From assembly GCF_039523615.1 (NCBI RefSeq), contig NZ_BAAAFQ010000010.1, positions 62,001 through 126,000 on the forward strand: 64,000 bases of DNA, written 5' to 3'. Both the position numbers and the translations under genes were made by a program. Source of the DNA: Psychrosphaera haliotis (GTDB lineage: Bacteria; Pseudomonadota; Gammaproteobacteria; Enterobacterales; Alteromonadaceae). This document shows positions 1 to 7,868 of this stretch, in pieces. The notes below the pieces were generated by a model. It was not told where the DNA came from. It searched no databases and worked only from the letters and a program-made list of their open reading frames with translations. Position 1 is the first letter of the stretch; every line of letters begins with the position of its first letter.

Positions 1-13
1 TCTGTAGGTTTCA

Positions 14-55
14 ATTTCTAACTTTCTATTTCTAACTTTCTATTTCTAGTTTTCT
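14..55. repeat. 14-bp tandem repeat, three copies, built on a 7-bp period
   Basis: Two identical copies of ATTTCTAACTTTCT are followed by one diverged copy (ATTTCTAGTTTTCT). Each copy is two related heptamers, so the tract has a 7-base phase. It lies beyond the terminator of the first gene and codes for nothing visible. A second, unrelated 7-base repeat tract occurs at 24619-24660. Confidence 0.85.
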
Positions 56-87
56 ATTTAGAGATTTTTATTTGGGATTTTAGGTAT

Positions 88-115
88 AAAAAAAGCCAGC
101 TAAAAGCTGGCTTTT
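88..115 (-). terminator. Rho-independent terminator of the PEP-CTERM gene
   Basis: An 11-bp perfect stem (91-101 with 105-115, core AGCCAGCT/AGCTGGCT) with a 3-base loop is followed on the minus strand by a T run (A run at 88-94 on plus). It lies 20 bases past the stop of the gene at 134-1033. A T run on the other side suggests it could also stop plus-strand transcripts. Confidence 0.85.
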
Positions 116-133
116 TAGATTTAGAAACTAAGT

Positions 134-1033
134 TTATTTAGCTTTACGACGCGCCGCGCCAGCTAGACCTAGAAGACCTAAACCAAACATAGCTAAAGAC
201 ATAGGCTCAGAAACTGAAGCCGCTGATGTATTAGCATTTTGTACAATAATTAACTCGTACTGCTTTCCACCCATAAGCTCAAGAAGACCAGAGTCTTGAG
301 AACCATTCACGTTACCAGCAAACGGGTTACCTACTTGGTTTACTTGACCTGTAGCTGATGCACCAAGTACATCATCATTTAAATCAAAGCTGTAAATTGG
401 AGCAGGAGCATTACAAGGTATACCTGAACACTTTTCGCCTAATGTTACTTCAAAAGCCCAGTCAGCATTACCTGAACCGCCGCTCCAAGTAACATCAACT
501 AGTACATCAAAAAGCCAGTCAAAAGATACTTGTACAAACGCATCTTGCTGAGCTGTAAAGTTAAACGCAGCTTGAAGACTGTTAGAAATTTGTGAGTTAG
601 TCTCACCAAAGTTATAACCGCCTACATCTGTAGAGCTTGATGTCATACCGTCAGCGCCACCTGGTAAGAAGATATTACCAGTAATTGATGCATTTGAATC
701 AACAGATGCCAGTGACGAGCTTTGATTAGAATTTAAGTTGAATACTACTGGTACAAACGGGTCTTGAGTTGCTGCAGCATAACCGTCATTATCGCCGTTA
801 CCATTTAATGTAGTACTTACGCTTGTGCCATTGAAGTCAATGCCTACACCGCTAAGTGTGTAAGAACCGTCACCAGGAAACAGCTGAGTAGTACCCGCTG
901 CATCTGCAAAAACGCTTAATTGTAAGTTTTGAACGTCGATAGAAACTTCAGATAATACATCTGCGTTCGCAACTCCAGCAGCCATCATTGCTGTAGCAGC
1001 AAATAAGCCTTTTGTAAGTTTGTTAAGTTTCAT
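134..1033 (-). CDS. PEP-CTERM sorting domain protein
   Basis: This 299-residue protein is a secreted or surface protein handled by an exosortase. Residues 1-24 form a signal peptide ending in VANA. The C-terminus is the tripartite PEP-CTERM signal: the motif SEP, a hydrophobic stretch rich in Leu and Gly, and the basic tail ARRKAK. The middle is rich in Asn, Ser, Thr, Asp and Gly, with a cysteine pair near residues 202-207 (KCSGIPC), as in other low-complexity PEP-CTERM proteins. No catalytic domain is recognisable. It stands alone, with its own terminator downstream and a strong sigma-54 promoter upstream, so it is probably expressed under PrsK/PrsR, encoded about 7-10 kb away. The family assignment is firm; its function in the envelope or exopolysaccharide layer is unknown. 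Confidence 0.9.
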   Translation of the reverse strand: MKLNKLTKGLFAATAMMAAGVANADVLSEVSIDVQNLQLSVFADAAGTTQLFPGDGSYTLSGVGIDFNGTSVSTTLNGNGDNDGYAAATQDPFVPVVFNLNSNQSSSLASVDSNASITGNIFLPGGADGMTSSSTDVGGYNFGETNSQISNSLQAAFNFTAQQDAFVQVSFDWLFDVLVDVTWSGGSGNADWAFEVTLGEKCSGIPCNAPAPIYSFDLNDDVLGASATGQVNQVGNPFAGNVNGSQDSGLLELMGGKQYELIIVQNANTSAASVSEPMSLAMFGLGLLGLAGAARRKAK

Positions 1034-1085
1034 AATGTTTCCCTTTAAATTATTGAAGTGTGTTTCAATTTTGATATATACATAC

Positions 1086-1103
1086 TAGCAAGTAGTGAGC
1101 CAA
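1086..1103 (-). promoter_or_regulatory. Sigma-54 promoter (-24/-12) for the PEP-CTERM gene
   Basis: Read on the minus strand the site is TTGGCTCACTACTTGCTA, with the diagnostic GG and GC separated by exactly 10 bases and flanking bases close to the known consensus TTGGCAC-N5-TTGC. It lies about 50 bases upstream of the start codon. PrsR, a sigma-54 activator encoded in this window, is the natural candidate regulator; that link is inferred. Confidence 0.75.
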
Positions 1104-1183
1104 CTTTAAAACACATTAAAAACAACAACTTACAATTAAACTTATTATAGTTGTTAAATTATCTGACAATGATTGCTGAACCA

Positions 1184-2854
1184 TTAAAGGCTAGAAATAT
1201 AGTGGCCTGAGCCAAAAAGATCTTTAGGATCAAAACCTAACTTTAACTTTCTATGCAAATGAACCAATTCAGGGCTAAAACCTAAGCTATTTGTTTGCAT
1301 CGCTCTTATCGCAGATCGATAGCCCGAAAACCCGAGGGCATTGAACTTACTTAACATTTCGTCGTAACACTTTAATGCCGAGTCATCTTCTTCTTTTATT
1401 GTTCTATCAAAAATAATAGATATGACGCAATCAGCCGCTTTTTCATTTAAAAGGGTGATAGATAGTGCAGGATCAAACTTGTACTTGAGAGAAACGGTAC
1501 TTGCGGTTTCAATCATTAAGGCTAACGTCTCTCTGGTTAATGGCCCTATAGGGGCAAGCCAAATAAGCCCAACATTATCGGCATCCGGGTTGCCGGTTGA
1601 TACAAACTCTCTCATACGATAATAAGCGCTGTTGATAAAGTAGTTGGTAGGCTTACCCTGCTTAAGACCGATAAGCTCATTAAGTACTTCTAGCGGTTTA
1701 GATAATGATGCAATTTTACTGTTTGGTCGCTTCTGAACAAAATTAGAGGAAGAAAATTTAAGTGCCGTCTTCGCTAGGTTAGGCGATAACATAATTGCTT
1801 TATGTTGAACTGATTTGAGTGCTTTTTTAACACTTGAAACTTTATAGCTCAATTCTGCTGAGCTATCGGCATATATAGCACCAGATATTGTCCAAGGTGA
1901 GATATCATGTTTTTTTATTAACCGATTGTACAAGTTAGAAGGCAGAGGTACGTTATTGTCTGCTTCTTTAAAAGGATAGCGCACCATAGCTTGAATCCCT
2001 TTATGTGCATTTGCACAATGCATTTGGCTATTTAGTAAGCCAGACATTTTAAGAGGCCTTAACGCTTCTACTGCTTGATAAAAGCCTTCATTACTGCTGA
2101 GTTTTATAAAGAATTTTTTCATTAATTTTTTTGCAGGCATTACATGAATGTACATTGCTGTCACTATCGCAATATTTGACTGACTCATAACGCCTTCAAC
2201 CACAGGACCGTGGCCATGTTTATGAACACCGGCGTTTGCTGCATTTGTGTGTCCAGCATGGCCGGTTTTAACAAATGTACCATCAGCTAGCACAACTTCT
2301 AACCCTGCACAGTGATCAAAGTGATCGCCATAAGCTGTGTGTCCAAAACCTCTTTCTAGAGTATTCCCTAATACGCTACTTTCAATAGAAGAGCCAGTTG
2401 CGTCCATCCAAAACTCGCCACCTTCACGTTGTAGAAAGTTGTATAGCTGTATTTGGCTTACACCAGGTTCAATTTTAACTATACCGAGCGTTTTTCCGTA
2501 AGGTTGTTCTTTATCATGTGTATTTGATAACCAAGTTGGTTCTGAATTTAACTTGTGCAAACTCATCAAAACGGCATTCTGAGATGTTGGCGTGGCGGAT
2601 CCATAACCCCAGTTATTGCCCGTGGAAATAGTATACAACTTGATAGTAGAGGAAGTAACAGCGAGGCTGTCCAAAAATTTTACAACCTTAATAACTTCAC
2701 TTTTGTCATTAGGAATAATTGCTAGTGAAGATTTATAGGATTGGTCATAACAACATTGGTTATATTTATTTAAAACTTCTTCATTAACGGTATTGCTTGC
2801 AAACTCAATGAGTTCCGACTCTAAAAATGCAATTAATTTGCTAAGATCAGACAT
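1184..2854 (-). CDS. FAD-linked oxidase of the vanillyl-alcohol oxidase / 4-cresol dehydrogenase type
   Basis: A 556-residue flavoenzyme, about the usual length for the VAO/PCMH family, which oxidises para-substituted phenols and related alcohols. The FAD-binding half shows STGNNWGYG (residues 78-86) and the family block GNTLERGFGHTAYGDHFDH (163-181), very close to the corresponding block in vanillyl-alcohol oxidase and p-cresol methylhydroxylase. No signal peptide is visible, so a cytoplasmic location is expected. The substrate cannot be read from the sequence. The gene starts 14 bases after the exosortase-associated acyltransferase and is probably in one operon with it, an unusual partner for a phenol oxidase. 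The family is clear; the substrate is open. Confidence 0.85.
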   Translation of the reverse strand: MSDLSKLIAFLESELIEFASNTVNEEVLNKYNQCCYDQSYKSSLAIIPNDKSEVIKVVKFLDSLAVTSSTIKLYTISTGNNWGYGSATPTSQNAVLMSLHKLNSEPTWLSNTHDKEQPYGKTLGIVKIEPGVSQIQLYNFLQREGGEFWMDATGSSIESSVLGNTLERGFGHTAYGDHFDHCAGLEVVLADGTFVKTGHAGHTNAANAGVHKHGHGPVVEGVMSQSNIAIVTAMYIHVMPAKKLMKKFFIKLSSNEGFYQAVEALRPLKMSGLLNSQMHCANAHKGIQAMVRYPFKEADNNVPLPSNLYNRLIKKHDISPWTISGAIYADSSAELSYKVSSVKKALKSVQHKAIMLSPNLAKTALKFSSSNFVQKRPNSKIASLSKPLEVLNELIGLKQGKPTNYFINSAYYRMREFVSTGNPDADNVGLIWLAPIGPLTRETLALMIETASTVSLKYKFDPALSITLLNEKAADCVISIIFDRTIKEEDDSALKCYDEMLSKFNALGFSGYRSAIRAMQTNSLGFSPELVHLHRKLKLGFDPKDLFGSGHYISSL

Positions 2855-2868
2855 TGAGTGCCCCTTTG

Positions 2869-3738
2869 TTAATTTTTATCTGTTAATCCGAAATCAGTGT
2901 AGCCTAGTCCGCCGATAATAGAAGGATCGCCGCAAACTTGAATATCTAACTCTTTTTGAATACCTCGAAACAGTTTTTTAAACCCAGGCGTTAAACTGTT
3001 TAATAACATCTTCGGACTAATGTAATAAGGTGCACGTTTACCGTGATAGTCAACAACTGGACCTATTTGTTGGAATTCTATACCTACAAACTTAAGGCTT
3101 CGAGCTAATCTAGGCTCCATCATCACAAATACATGTTCAATATCTTTGCTCATTACAATGCTTGCAGCCGATAAATACAGACCAATAGCAATAAATGGAA
3201 AACAGCGTAATTCTTTCTCTGAATACTCGCTTTCATTAATTCCGCCAGTAGCAGCACCCTTAAATTGATCACTTTGTCGTTTTCTAAATTCGTTCGGGAC
3301 GGCCAATCTAGATATTTCGCAAATCTTATGGCGCGGAAAATTAGTTGGTATTAATGTAGGGTGGTCAATTGAATCTAAACAGTATTTTTCTAGTGGCAAT
3401 TGTTGCTTCTCACTTAATGAGTAAACAATTCTGACGGTTCCAGCAAAACGCTTAGTGCTTCGATGTTGAATTACACAATGTATTGAGTGCAGATCAAAAT
3501 CATCCGATTCTTGTTTTTCTTCATTACATTCTTCAAAGCCTAACTCTTCACAGTAAACGTTGTGTCTAATTTCAAAGGCTTTACTTTTAAGGTACTCATT
3601 ATGAGCAACTATAGGCTGTAAATATTCAGAAAAATGTGTCGCGATACGCTTTGCATGAACATTCGCAAAAATTTTTGTAATGTATCTTATCAATGTACCA
3701 ATGACTGGTTTATTGGATAATTTTTTTAACGTACTCAA
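2869..3738 (-). CDS. PEP-CTERM/exosortase system-associated acyltransferase
   Basis: A 289-residue member of the GNAT-like, autoinducer-synthase/FeeM-related acyltransferase group that accompanies exosortase systems. Features seen: the N-terminal segment FEIRHNVYCEELGFEE (about residues 57-72), typical of the fold shared with LuxI-type synthases; the strand region RFAGTVRIV; the block CEISRLAVPNEFRKR; and the hydrophobic helix FIAIGLYLSAASIV. No signal peptide. The family is thought to make N-acyl amino acid-like or other acylated small molecules, but its product is not established. It is the first gene of a two-gene operon with the VAO-type oxidase, so the two may act on one small molecule (inference). 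It is divergent from the HPr-rel-A/prsKR operon. Confidence 0.85.
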   Translation of the reverse strand: MSTLKKLSNKPVIGTLIRYITKIFANVHAKRIATHFSEYLQPIVAHNEYLKSKAFEIRHNVYCEELGFEECNEEKQESDDFDLHSIHCVIQHRSTKRFAGTVRIVYSLSEKQQLPLEKYCLDSIDHPTLIPTNFPRHKICEISRLAVPNEFRKRQSDQFKGAATGGINESEYSEKELRCFPFIAIGLYLSAASIVMSKDIEHVFVMMEPRLARSLKFVGIEFQQIGPVVDYHGKRAPYYISPKMLLNSLTPGFKKLFRGIQKELDIQVCGDPSIIGGLGYTDFGLTDKN

Positions 3739-3939
3739 CTTAAAAAACCTATATTTGCGCTTAACTGAATTACAACAGTGCCAATAATCGAAAAAAATGT
3801 AAATTTATATTTTCACTTATTTGATTAAAAACAGTAAGTTTTGATAATAGTCCACAGTTGCCATTTCAACCAGTGTCAGTTTCTTTTACAATTACGCCTC
3901 AGAATATTAAATTAACCAACAAAAACAATAACTTAAAAT

Positions 3940-3956
3940 TAGGCTCATTAATTGCA
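3940..3956 (+). promoter_or_regulatory. Sigma-54 promoter for the HPr-rel-A/prsKR operon
   Basis: The sequence TAGGCTCATTAATTGCA has GG (3942-3943) and GC (3954-3955) exactly 10 bases apart and the TTGCA -12 box of sigma-54 promoters. It lies 74 bases before the first start codon of the operon that ends with prsK and prsR, which suggests positive feedback by PrsR on its own operon. No equally good site faces the divergent gene at 2869-3738. Confidence 0.7.
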
Positions 3957-4029
3957 GATGCTTCTTTATAAATTTATTGAGTCTGGTTATAATTAGACCA
4001 ATAGCGATTAATATTCTGGTGGTACAAAT

Positions 4030-4725
4030 ATGGATAAGCAGATCAAAGATTCCAAAACTGAATTACAGTCTTCAAGACGTAAGCTTTTAATTAAGAGCGC
4101 TAAGATTGCGCCTGTAATTACAGCCGTGGCTGCAGCTCCAGTTTGGGCTACATCTAGTGCAACCTCTGGAAACCAGTCAGGTGCAATGTCTAGAAGCACT
4201 AACTTGACCAAATTTAATGGCTTTAGTCCTGGTTATTTTCACGAGCATAAAAGTAAGAAAAACAAGAAAAACAAGAAAAACAAAGCAAAAGGTTCTTCGT
4301 GGGCTTCTAATAGTCAAAGTGCCCAAGCTTCTAATGGATGTGAGTCAATAAGCGGAAGCAGCAAACTGCCTGACTATTATTATGATAAGTTTTATGGCGG
4401 TATTGGCGGCATTTTTCCAGGTTCAATGCTTGCAGCTCAAGTACGAGACGTACTAAGCCCTAGCAATTGGAAGGGTTCGGGTGAAACTGCAAACATAAAC
4501 GGTCACTCTGTTACTCAGGTTGATAGATTTATGTTAACGGCTTATTTAAATGCTGACCCTTTATATGGCGCTGTTGGTTACCCTTATACTCAAGACGAAA
4601 TAAGAGCATTTTGTAAAGATTACGAGCAAGGAAGAGTTGCTTACAGAGATGCTAAACTTATTTTGGTAAATTTAGTACACGAAGGCCAAGGTGATTTGGG
4701 CTGGGAAGCTGATACAGTTTGCTAA
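4030..4725 (+). CDS. Tat-like signal protein of unknown function, first gene of the HPr-rel-A operon
   Basis: This 231-residue protein has a twin-arginine-type export signal: SRRKLLIKS at residues 15-23, then a moderately hydrophobic stretch ending in AAPVWA at residue 40. The mature part begins with a Ser/Thr/Asn-rich linker, then a very basic KNK repeat (about residues 74-88), then a Gly/Tyr-rich region and a more globular C-terminal half with three cysteines. No known domain is recognised. It starts the cassette with a PqqD-like protein, an HprK-related kinase and a nucleotidyltransferase, so it may be the substrate of that system, but this is inferred from position only. The next gene overlaps its end by 7 bases, which argues for coupled translation. 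Confidence 0.7.
   Translation: MDKQIKDSKTELQSSRRKLLIKSAKIAPVITAVAAAPVWATSSATSGNQSGAMSRSTNLTKFNGFSPGYFHEHKSKKNKKNKKNKAKGSSWASNSQSAQASNGCESISGSSKLPDYYYDKFYGGIGGIFPGSMLAAQVRDVLSPSNWKGSGETANINGHSVTQVDRFMLTAYLNADPLYGAVGYPYTQDEIRAFCKDYEQGRVAYRDAKLILVNLVHEGQGDLGWEADTVC
4255..4281 (+). repeat. Three 9-bp direct repeats encoding a KNK tract
   Basis: Three perfect copies of AAGAAAAAC in frame encode three Lys-Lys-Asn units in the secreted protein at 4030-4725. Copy number could change by slippage without breaking the frame. Confidence 0.9.
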
Positions 4726-4979
4726 AATTTAGATCAAATACCGTGACTCGAACTCATGAAGGTCACGGTACTTATATTTATAATATAAAACTTTCCGAAA
4801 CATTGTTTATCCCTATAGATGTTGAAACCTTTTTTACAGCACTATCCTCTGGTGTTGAGAACAAATCAGAGCTAACTGAAGTTATTGTTAAAGACCTCGA
4901 CTGCAGTGAAGAACACGCTATGTTAGCTGTCGATAATACGTTAAACTCTTTACAACAGAGAGCACTTATAGAGAGCTAG
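4719..4979 (+). CDS. HPr-rel-A system PqqD family protein
   Basis: An 86-residue protein with the size and pattern of PqqD-like proteins, small winged-helix chaperones that bind peptides in RiPP pathways. The pattern seen is a strand pair with ETLFIPIDVETFFTALSSG, then a helix-rich part with the EVIVKDLDC segment and a C-terminal helix. The identification rests largely on its place before an HprK-related kinase, the characteristic arrangement of the HPr-rel-A cassette associated with PEP-CTERM genomes. The start used is a TTG overlapping the end of the previous gene, with GGGAAG a short distance upstream; a GTG at 4743 is an alternative. Confidence 0.7.
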   Translation: MLKFRSNTVTRTHEGHGTYIYNIKLSETLFIPIDVETFFTALSSGVENKSELTEVIVKDLDCSEEHAMLAVDNTLNSLQQRALIES

Positions 4980-4982
4980 TAG

Positions 4983-5882
4983 TTGAAACTAAAGGATTTA
5001 GCTAAGTCAAAACTAGAGTCAGGAAAAACGCTAAAATTTGATGTTGGCCCGTTTTCTATCGCCGTCAAAAGCGACTTCCCAAATGTTTATGAAGAAATTG
5101 CAAAGATATACAGCGAATTTGAAGTGTTGTCTGATGAGCATTTTGTAGATTTTGAAATCACACTGAGAAATTCCCACTCCTTAATACGAAAGTTTTTTCG
5201 AAAACAGTGCTTTTTCCAGCTAGGCGACCAGGAGCCATTTACTCCTATTCCTGCAAATCAAGCTTTCCCTATGTTTGAGTGGGGCCTAAATTGGTGTATT
5301 TCTTCTAATGCACACCAATATCTTATGATCCACGCGGCTGTTATCGAAAAAAATGGGGTTTGTGTTGTATTGCCAGCGCCACCTGGTTCAGGAAAAAGTA
5401 CCCTTACCGCACTTTTAGTTTTTTCTGGATGGCGCCTTTTGTCTGACGAGCTTACTTTAATTGAAACCAGTTCAGGCCTAATTCAGCCATTAGCGCGCCC
5501 CATTAACCTAAAAAACCAATCTATTTCTGTCATTAAACAAGCTTTCCCAAATGTGGCGCATTCAAATATTGTAAAAGATACTCACAAAGGTGACGTTTGC
5601 CTGTTTAAAGCTCCGGACGCTTCAGTGGCAAACATTGATCAAAAATCTAAAGCAACTCATATTATTCTGCCTAAATTTAGTAAAAACGAAGCCTTGTCAA
5701 CGGACCCTATGTCACAAGATAGCGCTTTTTTTGAATTAATAGCCAACTCTTTTAACTACAATATTTTAGGGTTATCCGGATTCAATACTTTAACCGAATT
5801 TATTGATGGCACCTCAAGTTTTAATTTACGTTATGGCGACAACAAAGCCGCTTTAGAATGGTTTGAGGCCCTAACTTTATGA
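4983..5882 (+). CDS. HprK-related kinase A
   Basis: A 299-residue relative of HPr kinase/phosphorylase. The C-terminal kinase part has a P-loop PPGSGKST (residues 133-140), preceded by MIHAAV (115-120) and followed by SDE at 154-156, the usual HprK-like arrangement. The N-terminal part is a separate beta-rich domain without a recognised motif. No HPr protein is encoded nearby, so the target is unknown; the adjacent PqqD-like and Tat-like proteins are the obvious candidates. Translation appears to start at TTG (4983), three bases after the previous stop. The stop overlaps the next start as ATGA, so the genes are translationally coupled. Confidence 0.8.
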   Translation: MKLKDLAKSKLESGKTLKFDVGPFSIAVKSDFPNVYEEIAKIYSEFEVLSDEHFVDFEITLRNSHSLIRKFFRKQCFFQLGDQEPFTPIPANQAFPMFEWGLNWCISSNAHQYLMIHAAVIEKNGVCVVLPAPPGSGKSTLTALLVFSGWRLLSDELTLIETSSGLIQPLARPINLKNQSISVIKQAFPNVAHSNIVKDTHKGDVCLFKAPDASVANIDQKSKATHIILPKFSKNEALSTDPMSQDSAFFELIANSFNYNILGLSGFNTLTEFIDGTSSFNLRYGDNKAALEWFEALTL

Positions 5883-6976
5883 GCAATTTATTAATATCTT
5901 TATTTAATAACCCTGAGTTGGCCAAAAAGTTATCTATGTATGATTGGTCAAAAGTGGTTTCCCATGGCCGTGACCAAAATATGCTTGGCCGTATTTGGTG
6001 GCGCTTACAGTCAAACAGCGTTGAAAAACATGTACCTGACAGAGTGGTTCCCCATTTCACGAGCTGTAACTTATTTGTAGAGCAGCAAGAGATCAATATT
6101 AATAGAGAGCTAGAAGATATCTCTAACACTTTAGTAAGTAGAGGTATTGATACGACTGTATTGAAAGGTGCTGCGTACATCGCTGTTTCGTCTAGTTGCA
6201 AACATGGCCGTATTTTTAACGACATTGATATACTTGTGGACCACTCAAAAATCCGTGATGCTGAAATTGCGTTGATGACACAGGGCTGGTTCCACAAAAA
6301 AGAAACTGACTACGACAAGCGTTACTTTAGAGAATGGATGCACGAAATACAGCCTTTAATTCACAAAGACCGTTTAACAACTATCGATTTACATCACAAT
6401 ATACTGCCACTGACCAATAAAAAGCACTTCAATGCGGACAAGTTAAAAACAATCAAACTGAAACAAGTCCCACTGCTGACCTTTGACTTAGTTGATAGGT
6501 TTATTCATAGCGCTACACACCTATTTACCGAAGGTGAATTCCCCCATGCAATAAGGGACATAACCGATTTAATTATTCTTTACCAAGAGCTTGATGGTGA
6601 GGAAGAAACTGAGTCAGCGCATAATTTAATATTAGAAAGAAGTAAGGCACTGGGCTTAGATGATTATGTTCACCTCGCATTGCTTTTTGTTTTAAAAAAC
6701 TTGGACAAAGAATTGGAACATAGACAAGTAGAAAGTTTAGTTAGTAAAAACGCTATTACCTTCTATGTGACAGTTCCTGCATTTAAATTTGTGTTTACTG
6801 CAGACAGCATTGCTCAAGGCAATTTTATTAATAACGTTGGGCTGTTTTGGCTATATATGCGAAGCCACTTAATTAAGATGCCGCTTCATGTATTAATTCC
6901 GCATATTTGTAGGAAATTCATACATAATATGAAAGAGAAGTTTAAAGAGGAGCCAGTCAATGGCGCTAACAAATAG
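5879..6976 (+). CDS. Nucleotidyltransferase family protein of the HPr-rel-A cassette
   Basis: A 365-residue member of the uncharacterised nucleotidyltransferase group often found in HPr-rel-A and exosortase gene neighbourhoods. The catalytic signature of the polymerase-beta-like fold is visible as VLKGAAYI followed by GRIFNDIDILVD (about residues 112-125), with the two aspartates as probable metal ligands. A helix-rich C-terminal half follows. No signal peptide or membrane segment. Such enzymes can transfer a nucleotide to a protein, antibiotic or small molecule; the acceptor here is unknown. It overlaps the kinase gene by 4 bases and the protease gene by 17. Confidence 0.75.
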   Translation: MSNLLISLFNNPELAKKLSMYDWSKVVSHGRDQNMLGRIWWRLQSNSVEKHVPDRVVPHFTSCNLFVEQQEININRELEDISNTLVSRGIDTTVLKGAAYIAVSSSCKHGRIFNDIDILVDHSKIRDAEIALMTQGWFHKKETDYDKRYFREWMHEIQPLIHKDRLTTIDLHHNILPLTNKKHFNADKLKTIKLKQVPLLTFDLVDRFIHSATHLFTEGEFPHAIRDITDLIILYQELDGEEETESAHNLILERSKALGLDDYVHLALLFVLKNLDKELEHRQVESLVSKNAITFYVTVPAFKFVFTADSIAQGNFINNVGLFWLYMRSHLIKMPLHVLIPHICRKFIHNMKEKFKEEPVNGANK

Positions 6977-7850
6977 AAAAGAACTTAATTCATTGATATC
7001 AGACGTTAGTGCAGGCGTTGGTTATTCGACCGTTACGAAAATTGAGTCAGCTGTAACGTCAACTAAATCAGCTGTTTATTTTGCGTTAATGCTGATTATT
7101 GCGTTAGTTATGCTTTCCTCTCCTAGTTTTGCTCAAGGCTCTAATTCCTTACCCGCGATTGCCGCACAAACTAAACCTTCAGTGGTTGGTGTTGGTGTTT
7201 ACAATCCGCTAAGTGCACCGCGTTATCAGTTGCTTGGTACAGGGTTTGTGGTTCGCTCATCGGCAACTAAGAGTATTATTGCCACCAATCATCATGTTGT
7301 TAACGGTAAGGCCTATGAACCCGACAAAGCTCAAATATCTGTGCATGTTGGTGAAGGTAAAAAAGCACGTTTTTATACTGCTAAGTTGATTGCTCAAGAC
7401 GAGCGCGCTGATGTGGCCATTATTGAAATTGATGCCGTACTGCCTGCTTTAACGTTAAGTGATAGTGATTATAACGCCCCTGCTGGCAGTCAAATCATGC
7501 TTTCTGGTTTACCTATTGGTTCTGTTTTGGGACTGTTTAAGGCGATACATATTGGTTATGTGTCTGCTTTTGTTCCGCAAGCTATTCCACAGAAAAACGC
7601 CAGTCAGTTGTCGATTGAAATGATTAAACGCTTAAGAAATCCACTTTACGTTTATCAACTTGATGTTACTGCGTATCCTGGCAACAGTGGCAGCCCTGTT
7701 ATTGAAACTGCTACGGGCAAGGTTGTCGCGATTATTAACAGTGTGTTGGTGAAATCAACACGGGAAAATGTATTATCAGATCCTAGTGGGATTAGTTACG
7801 CCATTCCTGTGTCGGAAATACATAAGTTACTTAAACAAACTAGACAATAA
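6960..7850 (+). CDS. Trypsin-like serine protease (S1C/HtrA-like fold)
   Basis: A 296-residue exported protease. A hydrophobic segment at about residues 39-58 ending in SFAQG looks like a late signal peptide or anchor, after a 38-residue cytoplasmic leader. The catalytic triad is visible: His112 in TNHHVV, Asp151 in ADVAII and Ser243 in YPGNSGSP. No PDZ domain follows, so the protein is shorter than HtrA/DegP. It overlaps the nucleotidyltransferase gene and lies 18 bases before prsK, so it belongs to the same operon. It may process exported proteins of the system, which is an inference. Confidence 0.85.
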   Translation: MALTNRKELNSLISDVSAGVGYSTVTKIESAVTSTKSAVYFALMLIIALVMLSSPSFAQGSNSLPAIAAQTKPSVVGVGVYNPLSAPRYQLLGTGFVVRSSATKSIIATNHHVVNGKAYEPDKAQISVHVGEGKKARFYTAKLIAQDERADVAIIEIDAVLPALTLSDSDYNAPAGSQIMLSGLPIGSVLGLFKAIHIGYVSAFVPQAIPQKNASQLSIEMIKRLRNPLYVYQLDVTAYPGNSGSPVIETATGKVVAIINSVLVKSTRENVLSDPSGISYAIPVSEIHKLLKQTRQ

Positions 7851-7868
7851 AAATAATAGGAACTAGTT

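Noticed and set aside
14..55. CRISPR array
   Set aside because: The repeats are contiguous 14-base units with no spacers; no cas genes are present.
4008..4211. 67-codon minus-strand frame overlapping the Tat-like gene
   Set aside because: It mirrors the real plus-strand gene and has no ribosome binding site.
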